In this document: positions 17,492 through 25,893 of the stretch, piece by piece
Numbering within the stretch: the first letter of the stretch is position 1
How the letters are laid out: each line of letters opens with the position of its first letter
Assembly (NCBI GenBank): GCA_964632015.1
Contig: CAZWAT010000001.1
Coordinates: forward strand, 1-64,000
Length of the DNA stretch: 64,000 bases
Reading direction: 5' to 3'
DNA from: JAAYCO01 sp964632015
GTDB taxonomy: Bacteria > Planctomycetota > Phycisphaerae > SM23-33
Position numbers and translations under genes: made by a program
The notes under the pieces: generated by a model
What the model saw: only the letters and a program-made list of their open reading frames with translations
Told to the model about the DNA's origin: nothing
Databases searched by the model: none

Positions 17492-18868
17492 TCACGCATT
17501 TTGCCCGTGGGCAAGCGGCGTATAGACCTCGTTTAGTTTCACGGCTGTGTCGACCCATGAGAACTTCCGCAGCTCGATCTGGCCGTGCTGACGAAGCGTC
17601 TTCTGCAAAGGAGGATGACGAAGAACGGCAAGGATCTTATTAGCCATTTCTTCGGTGTCCCAGAAATCCACCTTCAGAGCGTGAGTAAGCACTTCGCTGA
17701 CGCCCGACTGTTTCGAAATGACCACAGGCACATTTCTACCGAGCGCTTCGAGGGGAGCGATACCGAATGGTTCCGACACGCTGGGCATGACGTAAAGATC
17801 GGCCATGCGGAAGACCTTATCCACATCCTTTCCGCGCAGGAACCCCGTAAAGGTCACATAACGTCCGAGCCTGAGATCGGCTGCGAGTCGAATGCACTTG
17901 GCGATCATATCTCCGCTACCGGCCATGACGAAACGAACGTTGGGATAACGCTCGACGACCTTCTTCGCGGCTTCCAGGAAATATTCCGGACCCTTTTGGA
18001 ACGTCACCCTTCCTAGAAACAGAACAATTTTTTCGTCCCGACGGATGGGGTTGAACTCAATCTTATCGTTTTCGGGCAGCTCGACGGCGTTGTAGACCAC
18101 CGTGCATTTTTCGGGGCTCACCCCGTATCGTCTCTCGCAGATGGTCTTGGTGAGATGACTGACGCAGACGACCCTGTCGGCGCCATGCATGCCCGCCCGC
18201 TCGATGTCGTAGACCACTTGGTTGACCCGCTCGCCGCTTCGGTCGAACTCGGTACTGTGAACATGTACCACAAGAGGCTTGCCCGAAGATGCCGCGACAG
18301 CCAGTCCCGCCCGGTAAGTCATCCAGTCATGGGCGTGAATGACGTCAAATTCTTCATTGGCCGCGATGGACACCGCAATTCTGGCGTACCGGTTGATCTG
18401 GTCCATTAGGTTTCCGGCGTAGTGTCCTCCGCTGCCACCAAAGACGATTGACCCGCTCGACCGTTTGGGGGGGCTTTGGGGCTGGGGTTGCGTTTGAACC
18501 TGTTCTCGGGGCGTTTGAAGCGCGGTGGAAGATTGTTTCTTTGTAAGCTCGACCTTCCGCTGGTGCTGGTGGAACTGCTCCTGTGGTGATAATGGTGCGG
18601 CGTATGGCTGAAGTGTCGCCCTTGCCTGGTAGATCTCGACGTTATGAAAATTCTCGGCCTCGACCTCAAAGTAATCGGGCAAATTTGCCGGGCTGCGCAA
18701 ATCCACGTGACTAGTGACCTCGCCTCCATCAACAGGAACAGCCGTTGGTAGAACGAAGCACACCTGCACGCCAATTTCATCCAGTCCCTTGGTCATACCG
18801 TAGCAGGCTGTACCAAGACCTCCACTGATGTGGGGAGGGAACTCCCAGCCCAGCATAAACACTCTCAT
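17492..18868 (-). CDS. GT4-family glycosyltransferase, glycogen-synthase-like
   Basis: 458 residues, GT-B fold. It starts MRVFMLGWEFPPHISGGLG, the ADP/UDP-glucose glycogen-synthase-like opening. The C-terminal half has VLFLGRVTFQKGPEYFLEAA and the SEPFGIAPLEAL motif (E-x7-E, nucleotide-sugar binding). Residues about 105-150 are a Gln/Pro/Ser-rich insert (QTQPQPQSPPKRSS) between the two sheets of the N-terminal lobe, unusual for the family and probably a disordered loop. The ATG at 18868 has GAGG 5 nt upstream; the longer frame to 18946 lacks support. It probably makes the alpha-glucan handled by the adjacent GH57 enzyme. Confidence 0.87.
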   Translation of the reverse strand: MRVFMLGWEFPPHISGGLGTACYGMTKGLDEIGVQVCFVLPTAVPVDGGEVTSHVDLRSPANLPDYFEVEAENFHNVEIYQARATLQPYAAPLSPQEQFHQHQRKVELTKKQSSTALQTPREQVQTQPQPQSPPKRSSGSIVFGGSGGHYAGNLMDQINRYARIAVSIAANEEFDVIHAHDWMTYRAGLAVAASSGKPLVVHVHSTEFDRSGERVNQVVYDIERAGMHGADRVVCVSHLTKTICERRYGVSPEKCTVVYNAVELPENDKIEFNPIRRDEKIVLFLGRVTFQKGPEYFLEAAKKVVERYPNVRFVMAGSGDMIAKCIRLAADLRLGRYVTFTGFLRGKDVDKVFRMADLYVMPSVSEPFGIAPLEALGRNVPVVISKQSGVSEVLTHALKVDFWDTEEMANKILAVLRHPPLQKTLRQHGQIELRKFSWVDTAVKLNEVYTPLAHGQNA

Positions 18869-18951
18869 GGTCGCCTCATAACTATAGCCTTGTAGATAGT
18901 TTACAGAAAAAATGCGGGGCAAGACGCAAGTGGTCGGCTTGCACAAAACTC

Positions 18952-18957
18952 ATTATA
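18952..18957 (-). promoter_or_regulatory. Possible -10 box of the GT4 gene
   Basis: A perfect TATAAT on the minus strand, but only a T-run at the -35 position. The predicted leader is about 77 nt. Confidence 0.3.
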
Positions 18958-19094
18958 GACTGCATTTCTTTGGAAAAAACAGCACCATCAAGCAAAGCTG
19001 ATGTGTGCGCACATGCCCGACACATTCCCCAATCCGACGGCACCCATTGTTGATATATCGGCAGCTTGTTCATGTGCGCTCAATCTGTGTGTTA

Positions 19095-20054
19095 TTAGTT
19101 GTCAATTTGCAGCGCGCCGACGATGTCTTTCACCGCGGCGTACCCATGCCGCTTGAGGTAATCTGCAATACCGTCGGCAATGTCAACAATGCACACCGGG
19201 TTGACAAACAGGGCAGTGCCCACCGCCAGGGCGCTTGCGCCGGCTAGTAAGAATTCCAGCGCATCGCCGCACCGCTGTATGCCGCCCATCCCGATAATGG
19301 GCACCCGAGCGGGTTTGGCGACCTGCGTATAGACCCTGTGCACCATCTGCACGGCGATCGGTCTGATTGCAGGACCGCTAAGCCCTCCGGTGACGTTGGC
19401 AAGCACGGGTCGACGACGTTCCACATCTATCGCCAGGGCGGTAAAGGTGTTTATCATGCTCAGTGCCTGGGCTCCGGCCTCGACTGCCGCCGCCGCCGTA
19501 AGCGCTATGTCAGTCACGTTCGGTGACAGTTTGACAATGAGAATGTTCTTCCGGCAGACCTTCTTCACCGCAGATACGACCTTGTACACCTGCGTAGGGT
19601 CGACACCAAACTGTATGCCGCCGGCTTTGACGTTGGGGCAAGAAATGTTCAGCTCAATTCCGCGGACGACATCAACAGATTCCATCGCCCGGGCGACTTC
19701 GAGGTAATCATCAACAGTCACACCCGCGACGTTGACGAACACCGGCATATCGAGCTTTTCGAGTGCGGGCACCTTGGTGCGGATGAACTCATCCAGGCCC
19801 ACATTGGCAAGACCAATGGCGTTCATCATGCCCGCTCGCGTTTCAACCACGCGGGGGTACTCGTTGCCCACCCTGGGTTTAGGAGTTATGGACTTGGTGA
19901 CAAACGCGCCAAAATTCTTCAGATCGACAAAATCCGCATATTCTCCGCCATATCCGCACGTGCCGCTGGCGGGCATCAAGGGGTTTGAAAGCTTTACGCC
20001 AGCGATTTCCACCGACAGATCGGGCATTGACGAGTTGGCGTTATTGTCAGTCAT
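19095..20054 (-). CDS. pyrD: Dihydroorotate dehydrogenase, class 1B catalytic subunit
   Basis: About 319 residues, an FMN TIM barrel. Motifs: NPLMPASGTCGYG, the FVTKSITPKPR segment, ELNISCPNVKAGG with the catalytic Cys typical of class 1, VKLSPNVTD, GLSGPAIRP and GMGGIQRCGDALEFLLAGASALAVGTALF. It oxidises dihydroorotate to orotate in pyrimidine synthesis. Class 1B normally needs PyrK for NAD+ coupling; no pyrK is in the window. It lies 62 bp downstream of aroB on the same strand, probably in one operon. The second Met (20054) is preferred, with a weak GGAT upstream; 20072 is possible. Confidence 0.93.
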   Translation of the reverse strand: MTDNNANSSMPDLSVEIAGVKLSNPLMPASGTCGYGGEYADFVDLKNFGAFVTKSITPKPRVGNEYPRVVETRAGMMNAIGLANVGLDEFIRTKVPALEKLDMPVFVNVAGVTVDDYLEVARAMESVDVVRGIELNISCPNVKAGGIQFGVDPTQVYKVVSAVKKVCRKNILIVKLSPNVTDIALTAAAAVEAGAQALSMINTFTALAIDVERRRPVLANVTGGLSGPAIRPIAVQMVHRVYTQVAKPARVPIIGMGGIQRCGDALEFLLAGASALAVGTALFVNPVCIVDIADGIADYLKRHGYAAVKDIVGALQIDN

Positions 20055-20116
20055 GATCCAGGGCGAAATCATACACAGTTTGTGGACAAAACGCGATACT
20101 TTTGCTTATCACGCTA

Positions 20117-21193
20117 TTACAAACATTTTGCCAGTTCCTGCAAGGTGATGTCATCGAAAGACTCAACCCGTCCAATTGCCGTAGGCAAGATCATCCTCAC
20201 CTTGCCATGCCTTGCCTTCTTGTCGTGCAGCATGGTCACCCATATCTCTTCGGGCGCCAGTTCGGAATATGAAACAGGAAGTCGGAGCTTTTCAAGAAGG
20301 GTAGTGATTCGCTTGCACGAATCCGCGTCAATCAGTTCCCTTTCCCTCGCCAGCTTCATCGCAAGCACCATTCCCAGCGACACCGCCTCGCCATGCAGCA
20401 TGGCCCCATACCCGCCCAGCGCCTCGATAGCGTGTCCAATGGTATGGCCGAAGTTCAAATGCTCTCTTTGCCCCGACTCCCGTTCATCGGCAGAGACCAC
20501 CTGCGCTTTTATCTGAACATTGCGCGCCACAAGGTCGCACAGCACATCGCTTCGACGATCAAAAACCTGCTCGTAATTGGATTCGATATACTCCACGAGT
20601 GTCACATCGCGAATAATCCCATGTTTGACGCATTCGGCCAGGCCACTGGATAACTGGCGGTCGTCAAGAGTCTTTAGCAAACCCACGTCTATCAGAACGG
20701 CTGCGGGTTGATGAAACGCGCCAATAAGGTTCTTGCCCGCCTGGTGATCGAGCCCGGTCTTTCCGCCAACAGAAGCATCCACCGCCGAAAGCAACGTCGT
20801 GGGGCATTGCACCACCCGCAGCCCCCTCAACACCACCGCCGCAAGGAACCCACACATGTCCCCGACAACTCCTCCGCCAAGACCGACGAGCAACGTCTTG
20901 CGATCAATCGCGGGCTTGAGCGCAAGTATCTCGTCTGCGAGGCTGCTGAATGTTTCGAGGTTCTTATGCTCCTCCCCTGCGGGAAAGGTCAGCAAACTTG
21001 CCTGTATCCCGGCGTTTTCGAGGGAAGTCTGGGCCTTCTGCGCATGAAGTGCCTGGACTGTGGAATCTGTAACCACAACCACAGAAGACGGATCGAGCGA
21101 CACGACCGCCTGACCGAGATGCTCCATGGCGTCTGGCGCGATGCGCACGTCGTAACTTCGGTCGGCCAGGTCAACCCTGATCTTCGCGCTCAT
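20117..21193 (-). CDS. aroB: 3-dehydroquinate synthase
   Basis: 358 residues. The NAD-binding GLGGGVVGDMCGFLAAVVLRG, the TTLLSAVDASVGGKTGLDH active-site block, the metal ligands in GLAECVKHG (Glu) and HLNFGHTIGHAIEAL (His), and a second His in AMLHGEAVSLGM are all present. It converts DAHP to 3-dehydroquinate in the shikimate pathway. The ATG at 21193 has GGAGG 6 nt upstream. The start lies inside the end of the upstream membrane-protein gene (23-bp overlap), indicating one transcript. Confidence 0.96.
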   Translation of the reverse strand: MSAKIRVDLADRSYDVRIAPDAMEHLGQAVVSLDPSSVVVVTDSTVQALHAQKAQTSLENAGIQASLLTFPAGEEHKNLETFSSLADEILALKPAIDRKTLLVGLGGGVVGDMCGFLAAVVLRGLRVVQCPTTLLSAVDASVGGKTGLDHQAGKNLIGAFHQPAAVLIDVGLLKTLDDRQLSSGLAECVKHGIIRDVTLVEYIESNYEQVFDRRSDVLCDLVARNVQIKAQVVSADERESGQREHLNFGHTIGHAIEALGGYGAMLHGEAVSLGMVLAMKLARERELIDADSCKRITTLLEKLRLPVSYSELAPEEIWVTMLHDKKARHGKVRMILPTAIGRVESFDDITLQELAKCL

Positions 21194-22211
21194 CAACGTC
21201 CTCCTTTCGCCGACGATAGTCCTCCGCCGCCGCCCTCAGTTCCGGATCAATCGACTCGGGATCCTCCAGTACATCATCGTCGACTGCCTGTTCATCACGG
21301 GGTATCGCGCGCCACCTTCGCCCCGCGGCTGCCTCGTCGTCCCTCTTTTTCAGAGTCATCTGCCTTTTGATTATGATGAAGCCCATGGCAAGGGCCAACA
21401 CCACTATCAACATCGCCTGCGTGCTCTTGTTGCCCGCGGGCTTTTTCGTCGATATGTCCTCTTGACGTATCTGCCAAGCCAAGGCTACCGGGTAAGTATA
21501 AGGTTTGTGTTCTATTGTCTTTCCATCAACAACCTTGTAGAAAACGCCCGCAACTTCCACTGCGGTGGAGGTCCAGTCATAGGTGGCATCTCCGTCTTGA
21601 TCCCTGCTTGCGGGCTTGCCGAGGATCTTTTCAGGATCAATATGGGTCAGCACGGTCAGCGCCTGATTCGTGGGCTTGCCGTCAACTGACAGCAGGCAAT
21701 CCCATTGCCACACAGGCCCGTTGCTTGCGGGCCAGTAGACATTAGGCACGAAGTGCTCATTCGGGCGTCTTGTGAGAACCCTCGCCACATGCACCTTTAT
21801 TCTCATGGGGACGGCAGCGTATCGTTCTGGCTTGCGCAGCAGGTTGCCAATTGCCGGTGCGTCAAGCTGGGTCCATTCATCATCATCCAGAGTTGGCGCA
21901 ACCTTCAGACGCGATATGAACATAAGCGCCACGGGCATATCCACATTGTCCCGACGTTCTATTGACCGCTCATAGGCAAGCTTCTCGTGATCCAGCAGGC
22001 GCAGGCCCCGCTCGATGGCGTGAACCTTGTTCACAGGTGGAAGATCGTCTGGCGAGGTCGCATCATTGCCAGAGGCGACATCCGTCACCCCCTGCCCAGC
22101 CGCGGACTCGATGTGGGTTTCATCCTGATCGGCCCATGCGGGGGTGGCGACTGCAATAGCCACAATGCAGGCGACAAACCAACTTTGCGTTTTTATTTCA
22201 GGCGTCATCAT
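21171..22211 (-). CDS. Hypothetical secreted/anchored protein with C-terminal membrane helix
   Basis: 346 residues, not a family I can name. An N-terminal signal peptide (hydrophobic stretch to about residue 26, cleavage near TPAWA) precedes a periplasmic domain of about 220 residues. This contains NLLRKPERYAAVPMRIKVHVARV and VWQWDCLLSVDG, suggestive of a small beta fold. One transmembrane helix follows (about 268-285, MLIVVLALAMGFIIIKRQ), then an acidic/basic cytoplasmic tail of 60 residues. It precedes and overlaps aroB. Two ATGs stand together; 22211 is favoured by the promoter. No functional link to aroB is evident. Confidence 0.75.
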   Translation of the reverse strand: MMTPEIKTQSWFVACIVAIAVATPAWADQDETHIESAAGQGVTDVASGNDATSPDDLPPVNKVHAIERGLRLLDHEKLAYERSIERRDNVDMPVALMFISRLKVAPTLDDDEWTQLDAPAIGNLLRKPERYAAVPMRIKVHVARVLTRRPNEHFVPNVYWPASNGPVWQWDCLLSVDGKPTNQALTVLTHIDPEKILGKPASRDQDGDATYDWTSTAVEVAGVFYKVVDGKTIEHKPYTYPVALAWQIRQEDISTKKPAGNKSTQAMLIVVLALAMGFIIIKRQMTLKKRDDEAAAGRRWRAIPRDEQAVDDDVLEDPESIDPELRAAAEDYRRRKEDVDEREDQG

Positions 22212-22218
22212 TCTGAAC

Positions 22219-22246
22219 AGATTACCGTTTGTATTGTGACTGTCAT
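22219..22246 (-). promoter_or_regulatory. Possible promoter of the membrane hypothetical-aroB-pyrD group
   Basis: ATGACA (22241-22246), 16-bp spacer, TAATCT (22219-22224) on the minus strand. The predicted start is 22212, one base before the ATG, so again near-leaderless. It sits in the 45-bp gap after the preceding gene. Confidence 0.45.
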
Positions 22247-22256
22247 AAAAAGGCCA

Positions 22257-23381
22257 TTATACTGAAAGGCTCTGCTCGAAACCCTTTATCTTTCGATACA
22301 GATTATGCAGCACCGTCACGTTGTCTCCGCAAAGATACTTTACCTTCCCTCCCATACGATGGAAAGATTTGCAGAATCGCAGGTAATACGCTGGATGATC
22401 CTTTGGTGGTTCGCCGCGTGACCAATCCCAATCGCCGCCATCCTGAATGTCCACAACCGCGATGGTGTGGTCTTTCACCGGGTCGCAACCCTGTGCGATG
22501 CGAAGATTATTGGCAAGGCTCAGGGCCTTTTCGAACACCTGTGGACTCATTATCGCCGAGCCCACCGAAAGGTAAACTCCACCGGAGAGGTTCATCACGC
22601 TTGCGGCAAAAACGCGTGCGTCCACCTGGCTGGTTCGACCGATGGCACAGCCGCTGAACATCGGATGGTTTGTGTAGATGTCGTACCCGATACCTGGATG
22701 CACTGTCAGAGGCACGCCCTTTCGGCAGGCATGGGCGGCGACTGAAAAACGCTTGAAAGGGTGTTCTACATGATATTTCCCAGCAGGCAACTTGAAATTG
22801 TCCATCGCGCCGAGCAGATCCGCCCTTGCGGGTGTGAGTGGATGCCCCGGCTGAGACGCAATAGCCCGCCCAAGCTCCTGCGGATCTTCGAGAACCACTC
22901 CATCATCGAGCGTGAATCTGCCGATCGACTCGCCCAGCCCCAAGCCCGCCGCCGCACCAGTCAGCGCAGAAAGATTTATCGCAACGCCCGTCTCTTCCCA
23001 GGTTCCGAACCTTCCCTGGGCGACGTTTTCGCGTACGCTTTCGCTTGAAACGCCCATGTGGGCGAATTCCCAGTCGTGAATCATACCGGCCCCCTGTGTG
23101 GCAAGATGGGTGACAAATCCCTTTTCGATCAAAGCGTTAAGAAGCGGGCCTCCACCGTTCTTGATAAGGTGCGCCCCGTAGGCAAGCATAACCGAGGCCC
23201 CGTTTGCACGTGCTTCCACGATATCCTTTGCGAGTGCTTCTATCGCCGGTTCGAGTTCTCCCGCGGCTGCTGGTGGATAACTGTCCGGGTCGACGGCAAT
23301 TTTGTTGATGTCCAGCAGGCTTTTGCGTTCGGCAAGGGGGAATGTTTTTATCCGGGTAGCGTCGATCTGGTCGTAGGGCAT
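22257..23381 (-). CDS. Conserved hypothetical, deoxyhypusine-synthase-like Rossmann protein
   Basis: 374 residues, soluble. Residues about 60-130 (ANGASVMLAYGAHLIKNGG ... FVTHLATQGAGMIHDWEFAHMG) and about 210-300 (GVPLTVHPGIGYDIYTNHPMF ... GVYLSVGSAIMSPQVFEKAL) resemble the NAD-binding fold of the deoxyhypusine-synthase superfamily. The eukaryal/archaeal eIF5A partner is absent in bacteria, so the substrate is unknown. The resemblance is by eye and modest. The frame can be extended to 23579, but that would read through the tRNA-Val gene, so the Met at 23381 is chosen; its ribosome-binding site is weak. Confidence 0.55.
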   Translation of the reverse strand: MPYDQIDATRIKTFPLAERKSLLDINKIAVDPDSYPPAAAGELEPAIEALAKDIVEARANGASVMLAYGAHLIKNGGGPLLNALIEKGFVTHLATQGAGMIHDWEFAHMGVSSESVRENVAQGRFGTWEETGVAINLSALTGAAAGLGLGESIGRFTLDDGVVLEDPQELGRAIASQPGHPLTPARADLLGAMDNFKLPAGKYHVEHPFKRFSVAAHACRKGVPLTVHPGIGYDIYTNHPMFSGCAIGRTSQVDARVFAASVMNLSGGVYLSVGSAIMSPQVFEKALSLANNLRIAQGCDPVKDHTIAVVDIQDGGDWDWSRGEPPKDHPAYYLRFCKSFHRMGGKVKYLCGDNVTVLHNLYRKIKGFEQSLSV

Positions 23382-23451
23382 GCTAAAGACACTCGCTTTG
23401 GGATTTATCTCGAAAAGGTCGCCAGCCCGCCAGGCTGCACACTTCGAGTAC

Positions 23452-23525
23452 TGGGCGCAACAGGGCTTGAACCTGTGACCTCGTCCTTGTAAGGGACGCG
23501 CTCTAGCCAACTGAGCTATGCGCCC
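23452..23525 (-). tRNA. tRNA-Val (anticodon UAC)
   Basis: A 74-nt cloverleaf on the minus strand. Acceptor stem GGGCGCA/TGCGCCC (7 bp, discriminator A at 23452), D arm GCTC...GAGC, anticodon stem CGTCC/GGACG with loop CTTACAA (anticodon TAC), T arm ACAGG/CCTGT with TTCAAGC loop. CCA is not encoded. It lies 70 bp upstream of the 22257-23381 gene on the same strand. Confidence 0.96.
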
Positions 23526-23733
23526 GCGCACAGAAGTATACATCAAGTCGCCTTGTGTGCAAATGCCTGGTTGCACCATTCGTGGAAAGTTGATCGAGAC
23601 GGTCAGCCCTCGCCGCTGTACGATAAATCACTATGACACTTGCATTATCCGCCGGATTACATCAAAATTGCTGTATTGCTGTGTCATTCCCGTCGGGTTA
23701 TTGACCTACAGAAGTGCGAAAGGCTATCGAAAA

Positions 23734-24957
23734 ATGGTAAAAGTTGCGTTGGTTGGAATCGGGGGTTATGGGGCCTCACTGCTCAAGAGCATACGAAACG
23801 CCCAATCCCTTGGGGCATGCCAACTCATAGCCGCCGCCGACAGCAAATCAGACGAGCTGCCCGAAGCAGGCGAACTTAGCGCCCAGGGTATCAGGATATT
23901 CTCAAGCGCCGAGGGGATGTTCTCAGAGATGCGGGGTCAGGCTCAGGCGATGATAATAGGAACGGGCATTCCCAGTCACGAGCACCTGACCGTCTGCGCA
24001 GCCAAGGCCGGATACCATGTTCACATTGAAAAACCCCCCGCGGCGACCATACAGGAAGTGGACCGCATGCTCGAAGCCCTTCGCACCGCCGGAAGATTCT
24101 GCCAGGTTGGTTTTCAGGCAGTGCATGGCGAGGATGTCCGGTTGGTCAAGAAGCGTATCGTGGAGGGCAGACTCGGAAAGGTGTCGACTCTCAAATGTGG
24201 CGCAGCCTGGCCAAGAAATGACACGTACTATGGGCGCAACGGCTGGGCGGGCAAACTCAGAATTGGTGAAAACTGGGTTCTGGATGGCCCCGCCACCAAC
24301 GCGCTTTGCCACCAGATTTCCAACATGCTGCTTCTGGCTTCGGACAAACCAGGCGAAATGGCAAGACCCGCAAAGGTTCGCGCGGAACTATACACCACCG
24401 GGAACATCGAAGCACACAGCACCGCAGCCATCGAAATAATCACTACCGAAGGTGTAAAGGCATACTTCATCGCAAGCCATACCTGTAATGACCATTTCGG
24501 GCCGGAAATTCTCATTGATGCTCAGCATGCCTCAGCGGTTTACAAATATGTCGAAGGCAGCACACTGAAGTTCGCGGACGGAACAACCGAAAACGCGCCC
24601 CGCTCTCTTGACGCCAGCAACAACATGATGCTCAACTTTATCGAGGCGATCGAGAAGGACGACAAGTCGCTGCTAAGATGTCCACTTGAGCAGACGCGCC
24701 AAATAGTGCTGGCCCTCAACGGTGCCCACGAGAGCAGCGGCAGCATTATTGTCATCGACGACGAGCATGTGAAAAAGGTTAAAGATGCCCAGGGCACCCG
24801 TCTGGTAGTCACCGGAATTGACGATGTGATAACACAATGCGCCGAACAGGGCAAGCTGCCAAGCGATCTGGACAAACCTCCCGCCTGGGCAAAACCAACC
24901 AAACCGTTCAGCTTGGAGGATTATTTCAGTTTCCCACAGCGGTTTTGCATGAGCTAG
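23734..24957 (+). CDS. Gfo/Idh/MocA-family oxidoreductase
   Basis: 407 residues. N-terminal Rossmann motif VALVGIGGYGASLLKS, then HVHIEKPPAATIQEVDRML with the EKP signature, and the C-terminal alpha/beta domain. These enzymes oxidise or reduce sugars, inositols or related polyols with NAD(P). The substrate is not predictable. GAAAGG 10 nt upstream supports the ATG at 23734; the longer frame to 23518 overlaps the tRNA and lacks support. It stands alone on the plus strand. Confidence 0.88.
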   Translation: MVKVALVGIGGYGASLLKSIRNAQSLGACQLIAAADSKSDELPEAGELSAQGIRIFSSAEGMFSEMRGQAQAMIIGTGIPSHEHLTVCAAKAGYHVHIEKPPAATIQEVDRMLEALRTAGRFCQVGFQAVHGEDVRLVKKRIVEGRLGKVSTLKCGAAWPRNDTYYGRNGWAGKLRIGENWVLDGPATNALCHQISNMLLLASDKPGEMARPAKVRAELYTTGNIEAHSTAAIEIITTEGVKAYFIASHTCNDHFGPEILIDAQHASAVYKYVEGSTLKFADGTTENAPRSLDASNNMMLNFIEAIEKDDKSLLRCPLEQTRQIVLALNGAHESSGSIIVIDDEHVKKVKDAQGTRLVVTGIDDVITQCAEQGKLPSDLDKPPAWAKPTKPFSLEDYFSFPQRFCMS

Positions 24958-25082
24958 ACACTGGCAACAGAGAAGCGCCGCCCCAAGGCCACGCATTTGG
25001 GCCTGAGTGGTTGAACCATTTCCGACATCCAGCGAATACAATGTAGTGACTCTCCTGTGTGTTCGCAGATGCTCAGACTTTG

Positions 25083-25110
25083 TTGTGATAGGCAGGGTTT
25101 ATGGTATAAT
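25083..25110 (+). promoter_or_regulatory. Promoter of the DUF2617-like gene
   Basis: TTGTGA (25083-25088), 16-bp spacer, perfect TATAAT (25105-25110) preceded by TGG (extended -10). The start is near 25117, giving a 24-nt leader that includes the ribosome-binding site. Confidence 0.7.
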
Positions 25111-25140
25111 ACATATCGAGCCAAGGAGCGGAGCGACTGG

Positions 25141-25683
25141 ATGAATATCGGGCAGAAACAAAGTGTCTCCAATCTTCGGTTCTATCTCTACGATAGGCCG
25201 TTGCACCCGGAATTTTTTGACATTTATCATGATCACCATATCACCAAATCCGCGTATGAAGCGCAGATTTGGGTCACCGGTTGTACGCATGTAATCGCCT
25301 TCATCCGCGAGAATCAGTCTATGGTGGAAGTCACCGCCGATGCTCAGTCAACCCTGCCCGAAAGGGGCAAACTGCTCGAAATGCCCTTCCGCGGCGAGCG
25401 AGATCACGAGCGAAAACGCACAAACGGCATCAACTATATGATGAACTTCCAGGTCGAGTCGATGAGCGCCAACGTCTACTCGAAGACCCATCACGACCTC
25501 GCCAGACTGGGCGCACAGCGAGGCCTGTTCGTGCCATTTCCCAATTGGATGGCCCGAGGGCTGACGCCCTTCACGTTCATCGACTACCAGGCGAAACCCA
25601 ACGAACTGCATGTTTTCACGTTCCATGCATTCCCGGAAGATATGACAGTAGTCAAGACGCAATCCATCTTCGAGTTGGGTTAG
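25141..25683 (+). CDS. DUF2617-like conserved hypothetical protein
   Basis: 180 residues. The segment NLRFYLYDRPLHPEFFDIYHDHHITKSAYEAQIWVTGCTHVI resembles the opening of DUF2617 proteins known from planctomycetes and actinobacteria; I am fairly but not fully sure of that match. No signal peptide or membrane segment. His/Asp/Tyr-rich N-terminus, basic centre (GERDHERKRTNGIN), and a C-terminal half rich in aromatic residues. GGAG lies 7 nt before the ATG at 25141, and a strong promoter is just upstream, so the longer frame from 25057 is rejected. It seems monocistronic. Confidence 0.65.
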   Translation: MNIGQKQSVSNLRFYLYDRPLHPEFFDIYHDHHITKSAYEAQIWVTGCTHVIAFIRENQSMVEVTADAQSTLPERGKLLEMPFRGERDHERKRTNGINYMMNFQVESMSANVYSKTHHDLARLGAQRGLFVPFPNWMARGLTPFTFIDYQAKPNELHVFTFHAFPEDMTVVKTQSIFELG

Positions 25684-25878
25684 TCAAGCCCAACTATCCC
25701 ATTTTGTGCACATGGGCGATCCGGCGCATTAGCCTAAACCTTTGCACGACAAGTACTTTCGCAATCGTGAATAGCCTGTGCCCAAACCAGAACATAATCA
25801 CTGCCGGATAAAACAGGTAAATTGGGTAATCAACGCCCCCAAGCCTGTTGGGCTGATATGGAGACAGGTGGGTCAATA

Positions 25879-25887
25879 TGGTATATT
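25879..25887 (+). promoter_or_regulatory. Extended -10 promoter of the VWA gene
   Basis: TGG followed by TATATT (25882-25887), with no good -35. The predicted +1 is exactly the A of the ATG at 25894. Confidence 0.4.
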
Positions 25888-25893
25888 GTGCCC

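Noticed and set aside
23382..23579. N-terminal extension of the deoxyhypusine-synthase-like gene
   Set aside because: The extension would translate the complete tRNA-Val gene; the extra residues are unlike any protein start.
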